This document shows positions 15,031-23,197 of a DNA stretch of 64,000 bases, piece by piece. How positions within the stretch are numbered: position 1 is the stretch's first letter; each line of letters opens with the position of its first letter. Where the stretch lies: assembly GCF_029051645.1 (NCBI RefSeq), contig NZ_JAACFS010000009.1:1-64000 (forward strand), in the 5' to 3' direction. The stretch is from Bradyrhizobium sp. CSA112 (lineage in GTDB: Bacteria > Pseudomonadota > Alphaproteobacteria > Rhizobiales > Xanthobacteraceae). The position numbers and the translations under genes are program-made. A model generated the notes under the pieces. That model had not been told where the DNA came from and did no database searches. It was given only the letters and a program-made list of their open reading frames with translations.

Positions 15031-17586
15031 CGCCGGCTGGAACAGCAACACCGCGGCCAGCGTGATGACAAATGACAGCGCCAGCAATTTGCCCATGCTG
15101 GCGGTGCCGGGATGACTGGATAGCCACAGGCTTCCGAACGCGGTCGCGGTCGTCAGGGCCGAGAAAAAGATCGCACGCGTCAGGCTCGACTGCAGCAGGT
15201 TATTTCTGCCCTCGCGCCACGCCACGACATAGTAGATCTTGAAGGCGACGCCGACGCCGAGCAGCAGCGGCAATGCGACGATGTTGGCGAAGTTGAGCGG
15301 CAGCTCGATCAGGACGCAGAGTTCCAGCGTCACGGCGCCCGCCACCAACAGCGGCACCATCGTCATCAGCACGTCGGTGATCCGCCGCAGCGTCAGCCAG
15401 AGCAACAGGCTGATCACCAACAGCGCCCAGATGCCGGCATGGATGAACGCCTTCACGATGGTGTCGCCGGATTTGAGGATCGACACCGGCCCGCCGATCG
15501 CATTCGGCTCGGCCGCTAGGACCGCATCGGCAAATCGACGGAGGTTGTCGTTGTCGTTGGGATCTCCCTTCGGCAACGCCTCGACGCGAATGAGCCCATC
15601 CTTGGATTTCCAGCTATTCAAGAGTTCCGGCGGCAGCGTCTTCAGCGTGACCGGACCGGCTTGCATCGTGTTCCTGAGCTGCTCGAACACGATCTTGAGC
15701 GGGACAACGAAGATGTTCTGCGCCTTGTCGCGCGTCGCCTGGTCGCTGCCGGCGAGCTTCGACAGCGCATCCGCCAGCCTTCGTGAGGCGACCGCGCCCG
15801 GTCCCTTGCCCTCGCCGGCGGCCCTGCGCAGGCTGGTGACCGAACTCTTCAGCGCCTCCACGTTCTCCTCATCGGCGGGTGCCGCATCGACCGAGTCGGG
15901 ATTGAGCGCAGGCCCCACCACCCTCGCCGCCTTCGCGATAAGCTGCAGCTTCGCCGGCTGATCGTCAGGGACGAAACTGTCGATCGACATCACGCGCAGA
16001 ACTTCCGGCAGCTTTTCCAGCCGCGCCTCGATCTTCTTGGCTTCCGCTTCCGAATTGGTCAGCACGTTGATGGCATTGGCGCCGGTGTTCGGGTCCTTGC
16101 GCAAATCGAGGAAGGTCGCGATCGATTCCGCCTTTGGATTGCGCAGGTTGATCGGATTGAAGTCGAACTTCATGAAATAAAGCAGTGGCAGGCCGGCCAC
16201 GACGAGAATCAACGTGCCAACGACGATGATGACGCGATGCCGTTCGAGGAACGCGTCGACCGGCGCCAGAAATGCGTAACCGACCGGCTCGCTCTCGCCG
16301 GGCGGGTGAAGCAGCTTCAGCATGGCAGGCAGGGCCGTGATGCTGGTGATGAACGCGATCAGCATGCCGGCGCCGGCGATCTTGCCGAGTTCGGAAATGC
16401 CCTTGTAGTCGGTCGGCAGGAAACACAGGAAGCCGGCGGCGGTCGCCATCGCGGCGAGCGACAGCGGGATTGCCGAACGTCTGGCCGCGCTCTCCAGCGC
16501 CAGTGCCAGATCCTCGTTCTTGAAGCGCTCGGAACGGTAGCGGACGCTGAACTGGATGCCGAAATCGACGCCGAGGCCGACGAACAGCACGGCAAAGGCG
16601 ATCGACAACAGGTTCAGCGAGCCCACCATCCACAGGCCGACGGCGGTCGTGACCGAAAGGCCGATGAACAGGTTCACGAAAACCGCAAAGATGATTTTCG
16701 AGGAATGCAGCGCCATCCAGAGAATCACGAGGACAATGAGGACGGTTGCGACACCGTTGACGATCGCGCCGTCCTGCACGGTCGAATATTCCTCATTCGC
16801 GATCGGAACCGGCCCGGTTAGCCGCACCCGCGCGCTGTATTGGCCCGCAAAATTGAGATCGGTCGCGGCCTGCCGGATCGCGTCGGTCGCGTCCTTGCCG
16901 GGTTCAAGCTCGCTGTAGTCGAGCTTCGGCTTGAACTCGATGAAGGCGCGGCGGTCAGCATCGGTCAAAGGCTTGTCGCTGACGAGCTCGCGCCAGGAAA
17001 ACGTCGCCGTCCCCTTGTTCAGGATGTCTTCGACCGTCTGGCTGATCAGGTTGAAGGGCCGCTCGGTGTTGTCGAGCTTGAGCTGCCCGCGCTTGACGCC
17101 GGCAAGCCCGGTCTCCAGCGCGCCAGTGAGGCCGCGGATCGAGGGATCGCCGGCCATGATCTCTATCAGGGGTGCTGCGGCTTCGAGCTGGCCGCCGACC
17201 TTGCCGACTTCCTCCACCGGCAGGAACAACAGCCCGTTCTTTTCGAAGAATTCGCCGGAACCCAGCGGCTGTACGGATTCGAAGTGCTTGGTATCGCCGG
17301 AGAGCTTGGTGGCCAGCGCCTTGCTCGCGGCGCTGGCAAGTTCGGGCGTTGGCGCCTCCACGACGGCGAGAATCAGTTTTTCGCGTTCGAACGCCTGCTC
17401 GAACTGATTGTCGCGCTTGCGCCAGTCGAGGTCAGGCGAAATCAACGTATTGATGTCGGTGTTGATGGCGAAATGCCGGGCGCCATAGTAGCCCGCTCCG
17501 ACCGCCAGAAGCAGGGAGACGATGACGACGAGAGTGGCAAACCGCGTACAGGTTCTGACAACGGAGACAACAATACTGGTCAGCAC
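14998..17586 (-). CDS. hpnN: HpnN, RND-family hopanoid transporter
   Basis: The 862-residue inner-membrane protein has the two-repeat RND/MMPL layout: a first helix (about 15-35), a large periplasmic domain (about 40-275), five or six helices (about 280-440), a second periplasmic domain (about 460-720) and a final helix group (about 725-850). In Rhodopseudomonas and Burkholderia, HpnN moves hopanoids from the inner to the outer membrane, and its adaptor-like periplasmic domains shield the lipid. Its position between hpnO and ispH fits. A perfect EcfG-type promoter motif lies 38 bp upstream of the ATG, which suggests induction by the general stress response. Confidence 0.9.
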   Translation of the reverse strand: MLTSIVVSVVRTCTRFATLVVIVSLLLAVGAGYYGARHFAINTDINTLISPDLDWRKRDNQFEQAFEREKLILAVVEAPTPELASAASKALATKLSGDTKHFESVQPLGSGEFFEKNGLLFLPVEEVGKVGGQLEAAAPLIEIMAGDPSIRGLTGALETGLAGVKRGQLKLDNTERPFNLISQTVEDILNKGTATFSWRELVSDKPLTDADRRAFIEFKPKLDYSELEPGKDATDAIRQAATDLNFAGQYSARVRLTGPVPIANEEYSTVQDGAIVNGVATVLIVLVILWMALHSSKIIFAVFVNLFIGLSVTTAVGLWMVGSLNLLSIAFAVLFVGLGVDFGIQFSVRYRSERFKNEDLALALESAARRSAIPLSLAAMATAAGFLCFLPTDYKGISELGKIAGAGMLIAFITSITALPAMLKLLHPPGESEPVGYAFLAPVDAFLERHRVIIVVGTLILVVAGLPLLYFMKFDFNPINLRNPKAESIATFLDLRKDPNTGANAINVLTNSEAEAKKIEARLEKLPEVLRVMSIDSFVPDDQPAKLQLIAKAARVVGPALNPDSVDAAPADEENVEALKSSVTSLRRAAGEGKGPGAVASRRLADALSKLAGSDQATRDKAQNIFVVPLKIVFEQLRNTMQAGPVTLKTLPPELLNSWKSKDGLIRVEALPKGDPNDNDNLRRFADAVLAAEPNAIGGPVSILKSGDTIVKAFIHAGIWALLVISLLLWLTLRRITDVLMTMVPLLVAGAVTLELCVLIELPLNFANIVALPLLLGVGVAFKIYYVVAWREGRNNLLQSSLTRAIFFSALTTATAFGSLWLSSHPGTASMGKLLALSFVITLAAVLLFQPALMGKPRDVGQ

Positions 17587-17623
17587 TTCGTTTCTTTCTA
17601 AATCTCAATGAGAGCTGGGCGAA

Positions 17624-17648
17624 AACGCCCGCTGTCTAGCGGAGTTCC
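17624..17648 (-). promoter_or_regulatory. EcfG-type (general stress sigma) promoter for hpnN
   Basis: On the minus strand the sequence reads GGAAC, 16 bases, CGTT, the exact alphaproteobacterial EcfG consensus (GGAAC-N16/17-CGTT). The -10 half ends 37 bp upstream of the hpnN ATG, so the leader would be about 30 nt. A second copy faces the other way at 17778-17802. Confidence 0.7.
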
Positions 17649-17653
17649 CGGGG

Positions 17654-17716
17654 CCGATCTAATGTTGTTTTGGTTACCTCGCGAAGAGTTCAAGCGAAGC
17701 TACCAAAACAGATCGG
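17654..17716. promoter_or_regulatory. Long inverted repeat between hpnN and ispH
   Basis: The outer arms CCGATCT (17654-17660) and AGATCGG (17710-17716) and inner arms TGTTTTGGT (17666-17674) and ACCAAAACA (17702-17710) are exact inverted matches, with part of the central 27 bases also able to pair. It lies between the two divergent EcfG-type motifs. It could be an operator or a remnant of a repeat. Confidence 0.5.
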
Positions 17717-17777
17717 AACCGGCGTTCGGGGGCCGGTATAGCCTGTCCGGGTGGGCGATAAAGTGACGAGCCGGTGA

Positions 17778-17802
17778 GGAACAACATTTCATACGGAGCG
17801 TT
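17778..17802 (+). promoter_or_regulatory. EcfG-type (general stress sigma) promoter for ispH-hpnH
   Basis: The plus strand reads GGAAC, 16 bases, CGTT, followed by AT-rich sequence. It is 228 bp upstream of the ispH ATG, so the transcript would have a leader of about 220 nt. It matches the EcfG consensus exactly and is divergent from the hpnN copy. Confidence 0.65.
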
Positions 17803-18029
17803 TATAGGTATTTAACTACCATCAATTCGGTAACCATTACGCGATCGACCTTTTCTATCTGCACGATTTTTGGCACATAGACCTGCGCTTCCATCTATGG
17901 GTGGGGATTACCTACGGGTTCCGGTCATGGTGCGGATATTGCAGATATCCGAATGTGACCGGCTGCACGGAGATCTTCGAGTGAATTTGCGAATTCAGTA
18001 CCTAATGCAACTTGCGTAATGGACGTCCC

Positions 18030-18956
18030 ATGGAAGTGTATCTAGCGCAGCCCCGCGGATTTTGTGCGGGCGTCGTGCGTGCCATCGAAATCGTTGAGCG
18101 CGCGCTCGAGAAGTACGGTCCGCCGGTCTATGTCCGGCACGAGATCGTGCACAACAAGTACGTTGTCGAAAGCCTGAAGGCCAAGGGCGCGATCTTCGTC
18201 GAGGATCTGTCGGAGGTGCCGCCGCTCGCGGTCACCGTGTTCAGCGCCCATGGCGTGGCTCGCACGGTCGAGGAAGAGGCCGCCGCCCGCGGCCTGCCCG
18301 TCCTCAATGCCACCTGCCCGCTGGTGACCAAGGTCCATAATCAGGGCAAGCGGTATATGTCCAAGGGCCGGACCCTGGTGCTGATCGGGCATGCCGGCCA
18401 CCCCGAGGTCGAGGGAACCATGGGCCAGGTTCCAGGGCCGGTTCTCTTGGTCCAGAACGTCGACGACGTGGCGGCGCTGACGCTGCCGACCGACGCCCCG
18501 CTGGCCTATATCACCCAGACCACCCTCAGCGTGGATGACACAAAGGACATAATTGCCGCCCTTCAGGCCCGTTTTACAGATATTCAAGGCCCCGACATCC
18601 GGGATATCTGCTATGCGACACAGAACCGCCAATCTGCGGTAAGGGACCTAAGCAAGCTGGTGGACGTCATCTTGGTGGTGGGGGCCGCCAATAGTTCCAA
18701 CTCAAACAGGCTTCGCGAAATCGGCACCGAGGTCGGGGTCGCGAGTTATCTCATTGCCGATGGCAGCGAGCTGGACCCTGTCTGGCTGAAGGATGCAAAG
18801 GCAGTCGGCATCACGGCGGGCGCATCGGCGCCCGAAGTTTTGGTCGACGACGTGATCGAGGCTTTGAGGCGTATCGGACCCGTCAAGGTGTCTGTGCTTC
18901 CCGGCCGGGAAGAAAATATCGAGTTCCGGCTTCCAGCCGAACTGACTGCGAGCTGA
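18030..18956 (+). CDS. ispH: 4-hydroxy-3-methylbut-2-enyl diphosphate reductase (IspH/LytB)
   Basis: The 308-residue enzyme catalyses the last step of the MEP pathway, giving isopentenyl and dimethylallyl diphosphate, the precursors of squalene and hopanoids. All three iron-sulfur ligands are visible: Cys12 (GFCAGV), Cys96 (NATCPLVT) and Cys194 (DICYATQNR), with EVEGT near 126-130 for substrate binding. I chose ATG 18030 because MEVYLAQPRGFCAG is the family's normal N-terminus; a TTG at 18012 would add six residues. hpnH follows 41 bp downstream on the same strand. A genome of this type often has a second ispH elsewhere. Confidence 0.93.
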   Translation: MEVYLAQPRGFCAGVVRAIEIVERALEKYGPPVYVRHEIVHNKYVVESLKAKGAIFVEDLSEVPPLAVTVFSAHGVARTVEEEAAARGLPVLNATCPLVTKVHNQGKRYMSKGRTLVLIGHAGHPEVEGTMGQVPGPVLLVQNVDDVAALTLPTDAPLAYITQTTLSVDDTKDIIAALQARFTDIQGPDIRDICYATQNRQSAVRDLSKLVDVILVVGAANSSNSNRLREIGTEVGVASYLIADGSELDPVWLKDAKAVGITAGASAPEVLVDDVIEALRRIGPVKVSVLPGREENIEFRLPAELTAS

Positions 18957-18997
18957 TCGACTTCAAGATTTCCAAGTCCAGAAAGAAAATCTCTCAC

Positions 18998-20158
18998 ATG
19001 GCAATACCGTTCTTCAAGGAAATCCGTATCGGCGGCTATCTCGTCAAGCAGAAGCTGCTCGGCCGGAAGCGTTATCCCCTCGTGCTGATGCTGGAACCAT
19101 TGTTCCGCTGCAACCTCGCCTGCGTCGGCTGCGGCAAGATCGACTATCCCGATGCCATCCTCAACCGCCGCATGACCGCGCAGGAATGCTGGGACGCGGC
19201 AGAGGAATGCGGCGCGCCGATGGTGGCGATCCCCGGCGGCGAACCGCTGATCCACAAGGAGATCGGCGAGATCGTGCGCGGCCTCGTGGCGCGCAAGAAG
19301 TTCGTCTCGCTCTGCACCAACGCGCTGCTGCTGGAAAAGAAGCTCGATCTGTTCGAGCCCTCGCCCTATCTGTTCTTCTCGGTGCATCTCGACGGCCTCA
19401 AGGACCATCACGACAAGGCGGTCTCTCAGAAAGGCGTGTTCGATCGCGCGGTTTCCGCGATCAAGGCGGCGAAAGCCCGCGGCTTCGCGGTCAACGTCAA
19501 CGCCACCATCTTCGACGGCCATGCGGCGGAAGACATCGCAAAGTTCCTCGACTTCACTACCGAACTCGGTGTCGGCGTCTCGATGTCGCCGGGCTACGCC
19601 TATGAGCGCGCCCCGGACCAGGAACACTTCCTCAACCGCACCAAGACCAAGAAGCTGTTCCGCGATGTGTTCGCGCTCGGCAAGGGCAAGAAGTGGAATT
19701 TCATGCATTCCGGCCTGTTCCTCGACTTCCTGGCCGGCAACCAGTCCTACGAATGCACGCCCTGGGGCATGCCGGCGCGCAACATTTTCGGCTGGCAGAA
19801 GCCCTGCTACCTGCTCGGCGAGGGCTATACCAAGACCTTCAAGGAATTGATGGAGACCACGGACTGGGATTCCTACGGCACCGGCAAGTACGAGAAGTGC
19901 GCCGACTGCATGGCGCATTGTGGCTATGAGCCGACCGCGGCCAACGCTGCCTTCGTCAATCCGTTGAAGGCGATGTGGGTCGCGCTGCGCGGCGTCCGCA
20001 CCACGGGCCCGATGGCGCCCGAGATCGATCTCACCAAGCAGCGCCCGGCGCAGTACATCTTCTCCGAACAGGTCCAGAAGAAGCTGTCGGAAATCCGCCG
20101 CGACGAGGCGGCGGCCGCCACCGCCAAGCAGCAGGAAAAAGCCTCCACCGCCGCCTAA
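18998..20158 (+). CDS. hpnH: HpnH, radical SAM adenosyl hopane synthase
   Basis: The 386-residue radical SAM protein has the cluster motif CNLACVGC at 38-45 (Cys38, Cys42, Cys45). GGEPLI, the family SAM-binding motif, follows near residue 84, and Cys residues occur again in the C-terminal third (ECTPWG, KCADCMAHCGYEP). HpnH joins the 5'-deoxyadenosyl radical to diploptene to give adenosylhopane, the first C35 hopanoid. It is probably cotranscribed with ispH, and so may fall under the EcfG-type promoter. Transcription ends at a strong hairpin 36 bp past the stop codon. HpnG, which acts on its product, is encoded convergently just beyond. Confidence 0.93.
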   Translation: MAIPFFKEIRIGGYLVKQKLLGRKRYPLVLMLEPLFRCNLACVGCGKIDYPDAILNRRMTAQECWDAAEECGAPMVAIPGGEPLIHKEIGEIVRGLVARKKFVSLCTNALLLEKKLDLFEPSPYLFFSVHLDGLKDHHDKAVSQKGVFDRAVSAIKAAKARGFAVNVNATIFDGHAAEDIAKFLDFTTELGVGVSMSPGYAYERAPDQEHFLNRTKTKKLFRDVFALGKGKKWNFMHSGLFLDFLAGNQSYECTPWGMPARNIFGWQKPCYLLGEGYTKTFKELMETTDWDSYGTGKYEKCADCMAHCGYEPTAANAAFVNPLKAMWVALRGVRTTGPMAPEIDLTKQRPAQYIFSEQVQKKLSEIRRDEAAAATAKQQEKASTAA

Positions 20159-20194
20159 GCGGGACAGCAGAAAAGATTATGGCCTCAAAGATTA

Positions 20195-20233
20195 GGGCCT
20201 CGGTTCTCAGGGAACCGAGGCCCTTTCTTTTTT
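20195..20233 (+). terminator. Strong rho-independent terminator after hpnH
   Basis: GGGCCTCGGTTC (20195-20206) and GAACCGAGGCCC (20212-20223) form a perfect 12-bp stem with a 5-base loop, followed by TTTCTTTTTT. It separates convergent hpnH and hpnG. Confidence 0.92.
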
Positions 20234-20280
20234 GTCTGACGCCCTTTGAAAATCCTGAAGGCGGATGCCCCGTGTGCGGA

Positions 20281-21030
20281 TCAGATCCCCGCGGTAGCGA
20301 GCCCCTCGTCGCTGTGCAAGAAGCCGCGGCAGCCACGCAGGGAGCGTAGCGCGCGATTGAAATCGATTCCCGTCGAGACCAGCGCGCGGAGCGAGGCGGG
20401 ATTGCGCGCAACCCCGCGCAGCACCTTGCCGAGATCGATGTCACCGTTCGGCTTGATGGCGCTCTTGGCGAGCGCCGGAAGCGCCCGGTTGGCAGGATCG
20501 GAGATGACGCGGAGCGCTGCAAACGGAAGCCCCGCTTCGGCCGCATAGGCTGCGGCAATATGGCTCTCCATATCGACGGCCGCAGCGCCCGTCTCCGAAT
20601 GCAACGCGGCCTTGCAGGCGGTTGCTGCGATCACCTGTTCCACGCCAGAAAGGACGCCGCGGACCACGCGCCGGCGGCGCAACGCCGCACGGGCGATCAT
20701 TTCCTCGTTCAGCGCCAGACCTGCCAGGAAACGGGTATCGCCGGCCAGAACCTCGGTCGCCACGACCACGTCGCCTGATTTCAGCGATGGATCCAGTCCA
20801 CCGGCGACGCCGAACGAAATCACACCCCTGAAAGTGGTAGAATCGAGCGTTGCCAGCAATGCGCGCAATTGCTGCGGATCGCTGGAACTGCAGATGACGA
20901 TCATGCCGGGCCCGGCCGCGATGCGGGCTTCCTGCACCAATCCTGTTATGATCAAAACCGGCCGCGGATCATTCGAATTGCGATCAACCGAATTGTCCAC
21001 GATCGCGGCGGCCCCCGCCCCCAAAGTCAC
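20281..21030 (-). CDS. hpnG: HpnG, adenosylhopane nucleosidase (phosphorylase family)
   Basis: The 249-residue protein belongs to the purine nucleoside phosphorylase/MTA nucleosidase superfamily. It has FGVAGGLDPSL near 74-84 and AAAVDMESHIAAAYA near 160-174, where Glu of DMES is the usual ribose-binding residue. HpnG removes adenine from adenosylhopane to give ribosylhopane. The start is GTG at 21030, whose bases overlap the TGA of shc (GTGA), so the two genes are translationally coupled. A longer frame up to 21276 overlaps shc codons and is not needed. Confidence 0.88.
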   Translation of the reverse strand: MTLGAGAAAIVDNSVDRNSNDPRPVLIITGLVQEARIAAGPGMIVICSSSDPQQLRALLATLDSTTFRGVISFGVAGGLDPSLKSGDVVVATEVLAGDTRFLAGLALNEEMIARAALRRRRVVRGVLSGVEQVIAATACKAALHSETGAAAVDMESHIAAAYAAEAGLPFAALRVISDPANRALPALAKSAIKPNGDIDLGKVLRGVARNPASLRALVSTGIDFNRALRSLRGCRGFLHSDEGLATAGI

Positions 21031-23006
21031 ATCCCGACCCCTACCACCCTGCTGTTGGTGCTCTTCAAATTCCGATACCGCGCCAGCGCCCAGAGCGGAA
21101 AGAACTTCGAGTAGCCATGATAACGCAAATAAAACACCCGCGGAAAGCCCGTAGCCGTGTAGCGCGCCTCGTCCCACAGCCCTTTCTCCGTCTGTGTGGC
21201 TTTTAGGTACTCCACACCCCGCAAGACCGCCGGACTCTCGACCTCGCCGGCCGCCATCAGTCCAAGCAAGGCCCATGCCGTTTGCGAGGAGGTCGACGGG
21301 GCCTTTTCATATCCTTTGTAATCGAGCCGGTAGCTGACGGCGTCCTCGCCCCAGCCGCCATCCTCGTTTTGGATCGATGCCAGCCAGTCCGCCGCCTTGC
21401 GAATCATCGGGTCTTGGTGATCCACCCCCGCGGCATTGAGCGCACACAGCACCGACCAGGTTCCATAGATGTAGTTGAGGCCCCAGCGGCCGTACCATGA
21501 CCCTTCTGCGAGCTGGGTACGGCGCAAATACGCGATCCCGTCCGCAACCGCCTTGCTGTTCTCGGCGGTCCCGCCGAGTTGAGCCAGCATCGAGATGCAG
21601 CGCGCAGTGACGTCCTCGGTCGGCGGATCGAGCAGCGCGCCGTGGTCGGAGAACGGGATGTTGTTGAGGTAATACTCGAGGTTGTTGACGTCGAAGGCGG
21701 CCCAGCCTCCGTCGCGGCTCTGCAGGCCCTCGATCCACTCGCGGCCGCGCGAAATCGCCTGATCGTATTCCTTGCTGCCGTCTGCCCGGCGCGCCCGGTC
21801 CATCGCCATTACGACCACGGCGGTGTCGTCGAGATCGGGGTAATAGTCGTTGTTGTACTGGAACGCCCAGCCGCCCGGACGAACATCCGGCGCCTTCGCT
21901 GCCCAGTCGCCTTTGAGGTCGAGTATCTGCCTCGGCTTCAGCCAGTCGAGGCCCTGTTTCATTTTCTTGAGCGTGTCTTCGCCGCCGGCCTCCGCCAGCG
22001 CGTGGCAGGTCAGCGCGGTATCCCACACCGGCGAGACGCAGGGCTGGCAATAGGCTTCGTGCTCGCCGATCACCAAGAGCTTGTCGATGCCCTTGCGCGT
22101 GACCGCACGCGGCGGAAAATCCGGCCCCTTGCCGAGCGCGTCATACATCATGACGATGTTGGCCATCGGCGGGTAGATCGCGCCCATGCCGTCTTCACCG
22201 TTCAGGCGCTCTTCCGTGAACGCAAGCGCGGCGTCGATCGCGCGCTGGCGCAGCTTTTTCGGAAACAGCGGCTCGATGACCCGCAGGATCTTGTCCAGCG
22301 TGCTGAAGAGCGTGAACCAGCCCCGGCTCTGATGCGGCGCCTTCGGCGTCATTCCGACCGACTTCGGGTCCTGCAGGAACAACTCGTCGATACCGACGCC
22401 CCTGGGATTCTTCGCCAGCGGCTTCAACGCCGCCATCACCATCAGCGGCACGATCGTGGTGCGCGCCCAGTAGGAAATCTTGTTGAGATGGAACGGCGAC
22501 CACGTCGGCAGCAGCATGATCTCGACCGGCAAAACCGGCACCGCACGCCAGCTCAGCACGCCATAGAAGGCCAGCAGGAAACGCGTGAACACGTTGACGC
22601 GGGCAGCGCCGCCGTGAGCGTGGATCGCCTCGCGCGCGCGCACCATGTGCGGCGCATCGACGGAATCGCCGATCATCTTCAACGCGAAATAGGATTTGAC
22701 GCTGGCGCTCATGTCGAACGGGCCGTCCTGCACCAGCGGCCAGCCGCCATGATTGCCTTGCGTGCGGCGCAGATAGTTGGCGATCTTGGCTTCGAGCACG
22801 CTGTCGACGGGCTCGGCGAGATAATGGCGCAGCAGGATATATTCCGACGGTATCGTGCTGTCGGCTTCCAGCTCGAACACAAAGTGTCCATCGGACTGCC
22901 GGTAGCCGAGCAGCGCTTCGGTCGCGGAGGAAATGCTCTTCTCCAGCGCGACGGCGTCGACTGTCGCGACGGGATCGACTGCAATTTTTTTGCCTACGGA
23001 AAGCAT
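21027..23006 (-). CDS. shc: Squalene-hopene cyclase
   Basis: The 659-residue membrane-associated cyclase turns squalene into hopene and hopanol. The acid motif that protonates squalene is DLDDTA at 391-396 (DxDD), and several QW repeats are visible, such as GNHGGWP near 84-90, QSRDGGWAAF (in the middle third) and QNEDGGWGEDAVSY near the C-terminal third. Length matches the family. It ends in the start codon of hpnG and follows hpnE on the same strand after 184 bp that hold two palindromic repeats. It is the key enzyme of the locus. Confidence 0.96.
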   Translation of the reverse strand: MLSVGKKIAVDPVATVDAVALEKSISSATEALLGYRQSDGHFVFELEADSTIPSEYILLRHYLAEPVDSVLEAKIANYLRRTQGNHGGWPLVQDGPFDMSASVKSYFALKMIGDSVDAPHMVRAREAIHAHGGAARVNVFTRFLLAFYGVLSWRAVPVLPVEIMLLPTWSPFHLNKISYWARTTIVPLMVMAALKPLAKNPRGVGIDELFLQDPKSVGMTPKAPHQSRGWFTLFSTLDKILRVIEPLFPKKLRQRAIDAALAFTEERLNGEDGMGAIYPPMANIVMMYDALGKGPDFPPRAVTRKGIDKLLVIGEHEAYCQPCVSPVWDTALTCHALAEAGGEDTLKKMKQGLDWLKPRQILDLKGDWAAKAPDVRPGGWAFQYNNDYYPDLDDTAVVVMAMDRARRADGSKEYDQAISRGREWIEGLQSRDGGWAAFDVNNLEYYLNNIPFSDHGALLDPPTEDVTARCISMLAQLGGTAENSKAVADGIAYLRRTQLAEGSWYGRWGLNYIYGTWSVLCALNAAGVDHQDPMIRKAADWLASIQNEDGGWGEDAVSYRLDYKGYEKAPSTSSQTAWALLGLMAAGEVESPAVLRGVEYLKATQTEKGLWDEARYTATGFPRVFYLRYHGYSKFFPLWALARYRNLKSTNSRVVGVGM

Positions 23007-23072
23007 TCGCTAGACATCCCTCTATTCGCGACCAGCTTCTGTGAAGCCGGTCACGCAACGTCCGGTCAAGGG

Positions 23073-23113
23073 TGGAGCCTGATGACCATTCCTTGAATAG
23101 TCATCAGGCTCCA
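23073..23113. terminator. Stem-loop between hpnE and shc
   Basis: GGAGCCTGATGAC (23074-23086) pairs exactly with GTCATCAGGCTCC (23100-23112) around a 13-base loop, with one extra flanking T-A pair. There is no T-run, so it may be a processing or stability element, or part of a dispersed repeat, rather than a true terminator. Confidence 0.4.
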
Positions 23114-23123
23114 TCTCACTATT

Positions 23124-23197
23124 TGAGCATGATCTCCGCGCAACGCGTTCGCGTTTGTCCCGAGGGAAAACCGGTATCCACGTTTCCGGATCATGCT
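23124..23197. repeat. GAGCATGATC...GATCATGC dispersed palindromic repeat overlapping the end of hpnE
   Basis: The element begins GAGCATGATC and ends GGATCATGCT, with AACGCGTTCGCGTTT and GGGAAAACCGG inside. This wording is widespread in Bradyrhizobium and Nitrobacter. The hpnE stop codon (23191-23193) lies inside its right arm, so the element supplies the last two codons of the gene. Confidence 0.7.

Noticed and set aside
17870..17890. TGGCAC that might begin a sigma-54 promoter before ispH
   Set aside because: The -12 TTGC element is not at the required spacing.
21579..23096. Plus-strand frame of 505 codons antisense to shc
   Set aside because: Arg/Ala/Val-rich translation with no domain, opposite to a well-supported squalene-hopene cyclase.
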